Below, in pieces: positions 6,532 to 11,525 of a stretch of 11,525 nucleotides of DNA (position 1 is its first letter; each line of letters opens with the position of its first letter). The position numbers were made by a program, and so were the translations under genes. The stretch is from the NCBI GenBank assembly GCA_913041775.1, contig CAJWJW010000021.1, positions 1-11,525 on the forward strand, in the 5' to 3' direction. Under the pieces are notes generated by a model. The model searched no databases. It was not told the DNA's origin and saw only the letters and a list, made by a program, of their open reading frames with translations. The DNA is from an uncultured Flavobacteriales bacterium. Lineage in GTDB: Bacteria > Bacteroidota > Bacteroidia > Flavobacteriales > UBA7430.

Positions 6532-7734
6532 TTATTTACCTAACACATAATTAGAGAGGTATTCGTAGTGTTTGGTAAGCTTACCATTCTCACAAATAGT
6601 GGCTCTTTCTATAATATTAGTCGGGTCTTCGGTTAATAAACAAGGTAAAATATGCTTGATCATCTCAGCACCGAAATCTTCAGAAGCATCTTTGGGTAAT
6701 TCGCAGGGTAAATTATCTACAGCCATCACAGTGATTACATCAGGTTTCGTAATGTCATCTATTAGTTCCGTTATGGGATTGTAACCATAAATAGGGTTAG
6801 CAATTGTAGAAGGAGCAATAGTAGAAGCTACAGGACCATCAATATCACAAGAAACATCGGCAACAGTTTTAATATTAAAGCTAGATAATTTTGCTTGTTC
6901 TCTAGTGAATAAATAAGGGGAGTCTGCGGAATAATAATGACCTGCAATAAACATTTCGGCAACATTAGCGTACTTTAAGAAATCGGATTTATACAAATGA
7001 GGATTTGCATAAAAGTCACTTTTAGAAGAGGCTGAACCATCAATGCGGATATTATAATCCAAGGTATTTAATTGCACATAAACAGCTTGGTCGAAAGATT
7101 CATTTAAAAATTGCTCTTTAGAAACCTCTTTAATTCCAATTAAGTTTATCAATTCTATAATTCCATTCCCTACTCTACCAGATCCAGTGAGAACAATTTT
7201 AATAGGCTCGAGTTTAATTTTTGTTAACTCAGACTCCACCTCCTTGCGGTCATCGCATAAATTAGCAGGCTTCAAATCGTAAGATCGGGTTCTTTTACCC
7301 TGGGCTAAAAACCCATTATAACAACCTACAATACCAGCGTATCTACCAAAACCAATTAATCGTTTGCCATTTGCATTGGTTAAGGTTTCATAATCAATCA
7401 TTCGTATATTTAAAGAAAGCATCTTTAACAACAAACTCCTATTATAAGGCTGCTCTTTAATCGTATGAGAAAAATAGAAATACGTTTTATAAGCAATTAA
7501 ATCTTTTTCAGGAACTTCCTTCACTCCAATAATAACATCACAATCAGCTAAATCTTCCTGCATGATAACACCTAAGTCAGTGTACTGACTATCAACAAAA
7601 CGCCTTATAGGACTCGGTTGCACTACTAAGTCTAAATCTGAATATTGTTTTTGTACTTGTACACATTGCTCAGGACTTAATGCTACACGTTTATCTGGAG
7701 GAGTCTTACCTTCTCTAAGGATACCTATTTTCAT
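6532..7734 (-). CDS. Saccharopine dehydrogenase (lysine-forming)/alanine dehydrogenase-type NAD(P)-dependent oxidoreductase
   Basis: This 400-residue enzyme belongs to the alanine dehydrogenase/PNT N-terminal superfamily and looks closest to Lys1-type saccharopine dehydrogenase and the LKR domain of the eukaryotic bifunctional enzyme. The N-terminus MKIGILREGKTPPDKRVALSP (1-21) is the family signature. IIGVKEVP (68-75) supplies K72 and YFSHTIKEQ (87-95) supplies H90, matching the catalytic Lys/His pair of yeast Lys1. GFGRYAG (128-134) follows, then the dinucleotide loop GSGRVG (184-189), ADVSCDIDGPVAST (292-305) and VDNLPCELPKDAS (339-351). It is annotated variously in Bacteroidota as alanine dehydrogenase or saccharopine dehydrogenase; the substrate is not settled by sequence and no lysine-pathway gene is nearby. 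It lies 67 bases downstream of the 62-residue protein gene, in the same direction. It is complete, with no frameshift. Confidence 0.82.
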   Translation of the reverse strand: MKIGILREGKTPPDKRVALSPEQCVQVQKQYSDLDLVVQPSPIRRFVDSQYTDLGVIMQEDLADCDVIIGVKEVPEKDLIAYKTYFYFSHTIKEQPYNRSLLLKMLSLNIRMIDYETLTNANGKRLIGFGRYAGIVGCYNGFLAQGKRTRSYDLKPANLCDDRKEVESELTKIKLEPIKIVLTGSGRVGNGIIELINLIGIKEVSKEQFLNESFDQAVYVQLNTLDYNIRIDGSASSKSDFYANPHLYKSDFLKYANVAEMFIAGHYYSADSPYLFTREQAKLSSFNIKTVADVSCDIDGPVASTIAPSTIANPIYGYNPITELIDDITKPDVITVMAVDNLPCELPKDASEDFGAEMIKHILPCLLTEDPTNIIERATICENGKLTKHYEYLSNYVLGK

Positions 7735-7784
7735 GGAGAAATTTTTGGAAGTTCAAAAAACACAATTTTGCAGACTTTATACTA

Positions 7785-7791
7785 CAAAGTA
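7785..7791 (-). promoter_or_regulatory. Possible -7 box for the dehydrogenase gene
   Basis: The minus-strand sequence TACTTTG lies 50 bases before the ATG at 7734 and resembles TAnnTTTG with one base missing, the same variant as the one seen before rlmH. No convincing -33 element was seen, and readthrough from the upstream gene is equally possible. Confidence 0.28.
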
Positions 7792-7801
7792 ATTATAAGT
7801 A

Positions 7802-7990
7802 TTATTCAGATTTGCAATGTTCTTCAGGCTCTGCACCACAAAAGCCACAAGCTTCACCTTCTGGAGTTACTAAAGGATTATTACTGGCGCAAGTACCTTC
7901 AAACTCTCCATCTTTTTTAGCCCAAATCTTAATCGCAATTCCTGCGATACCTAAACCCAACAAAACTATGGTTAATAATACTGTTTTCAT
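7802..7990 (-). CDS. 62-residue membrane-anchored four-cysteine protein, possibly NqrM-like
   Basis: This small protein has one N-terminal membrane helix (about residues 4-22) followed by a basic turn (KIWAKK) and a short soluble tail with four cysteines: C34 in FEGTCASNNP, C48 and C51 in a CGFC motif, and C59 near the end. Small proteins of this pattern are widespread in Bacteroidota and are usually called 'membrane or secreted protein'. The layout (TM helix, G-T/S-C about residue 33, C-x-x-C, terminal C) resembles NqrM (DUF539), the factor needed for Fe delivery to the Na+-translocating NADH:quinone reductase; that link is inference. It has its own TAAATTTG box 16 bases before the ATG, 57 bases after the murB stop. 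The gene is real judging by the coherent helix-plus-Cys design, not a shadow of another frame. Confidence 0.8.
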   Translation of the reverse strand: MKTVLLTIVLLGLGIAGIAIKIWAKKDGEFEGTCASNNPLVTPEGEACGFCGAEPEEHCKSE

Positions 7991-8006
7991 GTGTTGTAAA
8001 TTTTAG

Positions 8007-8014
8007 CAAATTTA
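8007..8014 (-). promoter_or_regulatory. -7 promoter box for the four-cysteine protein
   Basis: On the minus strand TAAATTTG exactly matches TAnnTTTG and is followed by C; it ends 16 bases before the ATG at 7990. No clear TTG is found 19-21 bases upstream. It suggests that this gene can be transcribed independently of murB. Confidence 0.45.
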
Positions 8015-8047
8015 AACCAAAGAATTTAATATCCGAACGATAAATAA

Positions 8048-9064
8048 TTAATTAGTCCCATTAATGATATTGACTTCCATTTGTAAATGAATATCGAAGC
8101 GATTTTTAACCGAGGCTTGAATCTTCTGTGCTAATTCATAAATATCAGCTCCTTTAGCGCCTCCATAATTAACGAGTACCAAAGCTTGGTTTTTATGAAC
8201 CCCGTAATTACCAATTACCTTTCCTTTCCATCCTGCATTCTCTATCAACCAAGCAGCTGGAACCTTTACCTCTAGACTGTTAATCAGGTAAGAAGGTATA
8301 TCTTTATACTGCTCTTGTAGGAGTAGGAAGTCAGATTTCAAAACAACTGGATTCTTAAAAAATGAACCTGAATTCCCTATCTTTTTTGGATCGGGAAGCT
8401 TCGATTCTCGAATATAAATTACGGCATTACTAATTTGTTTTGGTGTGGGGTGTAGAATCCCTTGATTTTCGAGCACTTTAGAAATAGCACCATAGCGAAT
8501 ATCAACTTCATCGGTTTTATGCAAGTTAAAACGAACTGAGAGAATAACATATTCCCCTTTTCGGCTGTTCTTAAACACAGACTCTCTATAACCAAATTCA
8601 CATTGGGAATTTGTAAATACATGTATTTCACCAGTTTCAATATGAAAAGCTTCAAGATCCAAAAACACCTCTTTTAACTCCACACCATAAGCACCAATAT
8701 TTTGCATAGGTGCAGCACCTACATTACCTGGAATTAGAGATAGATTCTCAATTCCATTATATCCATTCTCAAGAGACCACAAAACGAAATCGTGCCAGTT
8801 TTCTCCTGCTTGAACTTTTATAGATCCATCTGTAAGTAAATCAATTCCTTTAAGGTCAATTTTAATAACTAAACCATTAAAGTCGGAACAGAGCAAAATA
8901 TTACTACCCCCACCTAAAATTAATTTTTGGAGTTTTAAAAATTCACGAGCTGCAAATATTTCCATTAAATCTGACAAAGATTCAATAAGAGCAAAATAGC
9001 GTGCCGTACAATCTATACCAAATGTATTATAAGGCTTAAGGGAAATGTTTTCTAAAATTTTCAT
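8048..9064 (-). CDS. murB: UDP-N-acetylenolpyruvoylglucosamine reductase MurB
   Basis: MurB is a cytoplasmic FAD enzyme that uses NADPH to reduce UDP-GlcNAc-enolpyruvate to UDP-MurNAc, the second committed step of peptidoglycan synthesis. The 338-residue length and the tyrosine loop fit type I (E. coli-like) MurB. FAD-binding elements are LGGGSN (50-55) and LIPGNVGAAPMQNIGAYG (110-127). Catalytic elements are GYRESVF (158-164) with R160, RYGAIS (190-195) with the type I Tyr, GNSGSFFKNP (230-239) with the proton-donating Ser, and the late Glu in LQMEVNII (327-334, E330). NAGWKGK (276-282) and GVHKNQALVLVN (288-299) are also family-typical. It follows aroQ by 22 bases in the same direction and is probably co-transcribed with it. 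The first two codons, MK, are preceded by no better start. Complete. Confidence 0.96.
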   Translation of the reverse strand: MKILENISLKPYNTFGIDCTARYFALIESLSDLMEIFAAREFLKLQKLILGGGSNILLCSDFNGLVIKIDLKGIDLLTDGSIKVQAGENWHDFVLWSLENGYNGIENLSLIPGNVGAAPMQNIGAYGVELKEVFLDLEAFHIETGEIHVFTNSQCEFGYRESVFKNSRKGEYVILSVRFNLHKTDEVDIRYGAISKVLENQGILHPTPKQISNAVIYIRESKLPDPKKIGNSGSFFKNPVVLKSDFLLLQEQYKDIPSYLINSLEVKVPAAWLIENAGWKGKVIGNYGVHKNQALVLVNYGGAKGADIYELAQKIQASVKNRFDIHLQMEVNIINGTN

Positions 9065-9086
9065 ATAAAAACGATCTAATACTAAT

Positions 9087-9509
9087 TTAGGCTTGAGTAC
9101 TCAAACTCAATAAAGCTAATTTATATGAACCCAATCCAAAGCCACTTATACTGGCTTTGCATTTCCCCGAAATTAACGAATTATGTCTGTATTCTTCTCG
9201 CGCAGCAGGCTGAGAAATGTGCACCTCTATGCATTCCGTTTTCACAGATGCTATTGCATCTGAAATAGCAACAGATGTGTGTGTGTATCCACCTGCATTT
9301 AAGATTATAAAATGGTAAGAGAATCCTACTTCCTGTATTTTATCAATCAAAACACCTTCTATATTACTTTGAAAATAATCGATAGTCAAAGAAGTGAATT
9401 CTGCTCGTAAATCACTTAAATACTCTTCAAAAGTTTGAGTACCATAAATAGAAGGCTCTCTTGTTCCTAAAAGATTTAAATTCGGACCATTAATAATAAT
9501 GACTTTCAT
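9087..9509 (-). CDS. aroQ: Type II 3-dehydroquinate dehydratase
   Basis: AroQ dehydrates 3-dehydroquinate to 3-dehydroshikimate, the third step of the shikimate pathway to aromatic amino acids. The 140-residue length is standard for the dodecameric type II enzyme. INGPNLNLLGTREPSIYG (6-23) carries the flexible lid with R17 and the catalytic Y22. FQSNIEGVLID (46-56), ILNAGGYTHTSVAISDA (69-85, with N71 and H77), VHISQPAAREEYRH (96-109, with the general-acid H97 and R108) and ISGFGLGSYKLAL (121-133) complete the site. Residue 100 is Q where many homologues have N in the HISN motif, a minor variant. It is the first gene of the leftward block (then murB 22 bases on) and is divergent from xerD across 111 bases, an arrangement seen in other flavobacteria. 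I found no convincing promoter box for it. Confidence 0.96.
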   Translation of the reverse strand: MKVIIINGPNLNLLGTREPSIYGTQTFEEYLSDLRAEFTSLTIDYFQSNIEGVLIDKIQEVGFSYHFIILNAGGYTHTSVAISDAIASVKTECIEVHISQPAAREEYRHNSLISGKCKASISGFGLGSYKLALLSLSTQA

Positions 9510-9572
9510 CGCTATAATTGAGTGTTAGTTGAGATTAGAAAGACGCTAATTCATTACTAGTACAATATGGCA

Positions 9573-9598
9573 TTTTTATTACACGTTTCCTATATTTG
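9573..9598 (+). promoter_or_regulatory. Bacteroidota-type promoter for xerD
   Basis: TATATTTG at 9591-9598 exactly matches the TAnnTTTG -7 consensus, 22 bases before the xerD ATG. A T-run (9573-9577) sits at the expected -33 position but lacks the G of TTG. This lies in the 111-base divergent gap with aroQ. Confidence 0.55.
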
Positions 9599-9620
9599 CC
9601 TTATTGGGCTAAGATAACAA

Positions 9621-10520
9621 ATGAACTGGAAAAGAGCTTTAGAAGAATACCGTAATTACCTCGTTTTGGAGAAGGCGCATGCCAACAACACTATCGAAGC
9701 ATACTTAGGTGATCTTAAAAAACTGGCAGAATTCTGTTTATCGGACCTTGAAATTAAAGATTGCACTAAGCTCAGCTCCGAAAATATACGTTTGTTCATA
9801 ATCAACCTTCATGAACAAGCTGCATCTAGTAAGTCTCAAGCAAGGATTCTCTCAAGTCTAAATTCGTTTTACAAATATTTAAAATTAGAAGACTGTATTA
9901 CATTGAATCCATTTTCTAAAATTGACCATCCTTCTATACCTCGAAAACTCCCCGAGACACTTAGTAAGGAGGAAATAGATACAATTATAGATTCGGTAGA
10001 TTTATCTGGGAAATTTGGCGAAAGAAACAGAACAATTTTAGAGACTTTATATTCCTGTGGCTTAAGAGTCTCGGAACTCATAAACCTTCAGTGTTCTCGT
10101 TTATTTTTAGATGAGGGCTTTTTAATTGTCATAGGAAAAGGGTCGAAAGAGCGACTTATCCCTCTTAACAAAACTTTAATTACTTACATAAAAGACTACT
10201 TAGGCTTAAATAGGTCACATCAAAATATAGCATCCGGTCACGAAGATTTTGTATTTCTTAACAATAGAGGTAAACAACTCACAAGAGTTATGATTTACAC
10301 GATTCTAAAGAAGGAAGCAATTAAAGCGGGCATACACAAAAAAATTAGTCCACATACATTCAGACATTCTTTTGCATCTCACCTACTTAATGGAGGTGCT
10401 GACCTTAGAGCCATTCAAAGCTTACTAGGTCACGAAAGTATAAGTACAACAGAAGTCTACTTACATATAGACCGACGATTTGTAAGAGATGAAATTATAG
10501 CACACCACCCAAGAAAATGA
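9621..10520 (+). CDS. xerD: Tyrosine recombinase XerD/XerC type
   Basis: This 299-residue site-specific recombinase has the size and layout of the chromosomal Xer proteins that resolve dimers at dif. The N-terminal SAM-like core-binding domain is residues 1-90 (YLVLEKAHANNTIEAYLGDL). The catalytic domain follows, with all active-site residues: R149 in SCGLRVSEL, K173 in GKGSKER, H245 and R248 in SPHTFRHSFASHLL, H271 in LLGHESISTTEVYLHI, and the nucleophile Y280. The xerD label is preferred over xerC because of the conserved divergent placement next to aroQ in flavobacteria, but sequence alone does not settle the paralogue. There is no adjacent att site, integrase operon or cargo, so a housekeeping role is likely. 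Its TGA overlaps the next gene's ATG. Confidence 0.92.
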   Translation: MNWKRALEEYRNYLVLEKAHANNTIEAYLGDLKKLAEFCLSDLEIKDCTKLSSENIRLFIINLHEQAASSKSQARILSSLNSFYKYLKLEDCITLNPFSKIDHPSIPRKLPETLSKEEIDTIIDSVDLSGKFGERNRTILETLYSCGLRVSELINLQCSRLFLDEGFLIVIGKGSKERLIPLNKTLITYIKDYLGLNRSHQNIASGHEDFVFLNNRGKQLTRVMIYTILKKEAIKAGIHKKISPHTFRHSFASHLLNGGADLRAIQSLLGHESISTTEVYLHIDRRFVRDEIIAHHPRK

Positions 10521-11525
10521 CGCGATTTCCACACCCCAATGTTTGGAAGCTTTTTATCATAAAAGGAACCTTATGGTTTATGATAATCATGCCGATTATT
10601 ATATTATTTTTTCAAGACAATGGTTTGAGTCTTCAAAGAATAATGATCCTTCAAGCTTGCTATTCTTTGTCTGTTGGATTAATGGAAATTCCTTCGGGCT
10701 ATGCAGCAGATATACTAGGTAGAAGAAAAACACTTATTTTAGGATGCGTACTAGCATTCGTAGGATTTGGGTTATTCTCTGTTTCTTATAACTTCTGGTG
10801 GTTTTTAGTTGCTGAAATACTGCTTGGACTTGGAAATAGTTTTATTTCTGGTGCCGACTCTGCACTTATGTACGATAGTTTACTTGAGGTTAAAGAAGAG
10901 GGTCGTTTTTTAAAATATGAAGGACGAAGTATCTCAATTGGGAATTTCTCGGAGGCTGCTGCAGGAATCTTAGGCGGTTTTTTAGCAGCAATATCATTTA
11001 GATACCCAGCCTACGCACAAGTAATTGTGACTTTTATAGCCATTCCTATTTCTATAAGCTTAGTAGAGCCAAAAATTCATAAAGCACGACTAAAAAGCTC
11101 CTGGAAATCTATATTTAAGGTTGTTCATTTTTCTCTTATTGAACACAAAACACTTCGTACACATATTATCTATTCCTCTGCAATTGGAGTAAGTACATTA
11201 ATGATGGCTTGGCTAGCACAACCCTTTCTAAAAGACATAGGAGTAAACATGAAAAACTATGGACTGGTCTGGGCTGCACTTAATATAATAGTGGGTGTTT
11301 TCGCCTTTAGAGCCCACCATATAGAAAAACGATTTACAGAATTAACGAGCCTTTACATAATTGGGATCATTACAGTTTCTACGTACTTTTTTATAGGAAC
11401 ACACATGACCTACTTTAGCCTAGTAGTACTTTTTCTATTTTATGCTAATCGTGGGTATGCAACTCCATTACTAAGGAATTATATAAATAGATATACAAAA
11501 TCTAATGTACGAGCTACGGTTATGA
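10517..11525 (+). CDS. MFS transporter, 3' end beyond the window
   Basis: The frame opens with ATG at 10517, overlapping the xerD stop as ATGA, and stays open for 336 codons to the window edge. The product is a polytopic membrane protein with MFS features: a first helix near 14-32, then motif A between helices 2 and 3, GYAADILGRRK (61-71, with D65 and R69-R70), followed by further helices at about 72-90, 94-112, 143-160, 166-183, 217-236, 249-264, 277-294 and 298-310. SGADSALMYDSL (111-122) and the late NRGYATPLLRNYINR and NVRATVM elements (311-325, 330-336) are typical of an MFS subgroup of drug-efflux-like proteins. The substrate cannot be told. About 60-90 residues are probably missing. 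The overlap suggests translational coupling to xerD. Confidence 0.88.
   Translation, partial: MTRFPHPNVWKLFIIKGTLWFMIIMPIIILFFQDNGLSLQRIMILQACYSLSVGLMEIPSGYAADILGRRKTLILGCVLAFVGFGLFSVSYNFWWFLVAEILLGLGNSFISGADSALMYDSLLEVKEEGRFLKYEGRSISIGNFSEAAAGILGGFLAAISFRYPAYAQVIVTFIAIPISISLVEPKIHKARLKSSWKSIFKVVHFSLIEHKTLRTHIIYSSAIGVSTLMMAWLAQPFLKDIGVNMKNYGLVWAALNIIVGVFAFRAHHIEKRFTELTSLYIIGIITVSTYFFIGTHMTYFSLVVLFLFYANRGYATPLLRNYINRYTKSNVRATVM

Noticed and set aside
7768..7785. TTTTGCAGAC on the plus strand resembling promoter sequence
   Set aside because: It lacks the TA of the -7 box and no plus-strand gene follows it.
7812..8006. 64-residue plus-strand frame over the four-cysteine protein
   Set aside because: The minus-strand product has a coherent TM helix, a CxxC motif and a -7 box; the plus-strand frame has none.
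8419..8655. 78-residue frame inside murB
   Set aside because: It is an out-of-frame shadow of a fully conserved MurB.
9510..9620. dif recombination site near xerD
   Set aside because: No 28-base pair of imperfect inverted arms resembling a dif core was found in the gap, and dif is usually far from xer genes.
9621..10520. Tyrosine recombinase as part of an integrative element or integron
   Set aside because: All catalytic residues match a housekeeping Xer protein, neighbours are core genes and no attC or att repeats are seen.

Overview
The window is an AT-rich stretch of ordinary chromosome from a member of the Bacteroidota, most likely a flavobacterium or a close relative. The evidence is the set of protein families, several TAnnTTTG-type -7 promoter boxes with no clear Shine-Dalgarno sequences, and family-typical sequences such as the start of ribosomal protein S6 (MLRNYETVFIL) at the left edge. 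I see no insertion sequence, prophage, CRISPR array, tRNA or rRNA. Most genes are core functions: ribosome, NAD, cell wall, shikimate pathway and chromosome resolution.

Layout from left to right. Positions 1-35 (minus) hold the first codons of rpsF, which continues outside the window. rlmH (226-699, minus) is divergent from nadC (755-1600, plus). nadC is followed closely by a YihY/BrkB-family membrane protein (1629-2519), apparently started by TTG. A well-formed Bacteroidota promoter then precedes a two-gene unit: a very large secreted M1-family metallopeptidase (2567-5818) and a small secreted DUF2147 protein (5834-6277). A perfect A6-stem-T7 terminator (6288-6312) closes that unit. Between 6278 and 6531 there are no genes, but there is a second perfect hairpin with a GAAA loop and an isolated run of eight C.

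A leftward block follows, in order of transcription: aroQ (9087-9509), murB (8048-9064), a 62-residue four-cysteine membrane protein (7802-7990) and a saccharopine/alanine-dehydrogenase-like enzyme (6532-7734). aroQ is divergent from xerD (9621-10520, plus), which has a clear TATATTTG box. xerD overlaps by four bases (ATGA) with an MFS transporter that runs off the right edge.

I did not find a new defence or mobile system. The most interesting points are: (1) the M1 peptidase has about 400 extra C-terminal residues that read like an outer-membrane beta-barrel with an Omp85-like end, which would make it a barrel-anchored aminopeptidase; (2) the 62-residue protein has the layout of the Na+-NQR maturation factor NqrM; (3) the lone dehydrogenase carries the catalytic Lys/His of saccharopine dehydrogenases in a bacterium with no lysine-pathway neighbours here; and (4) the hairpin and poly-C structures in the convergent intergenic region.
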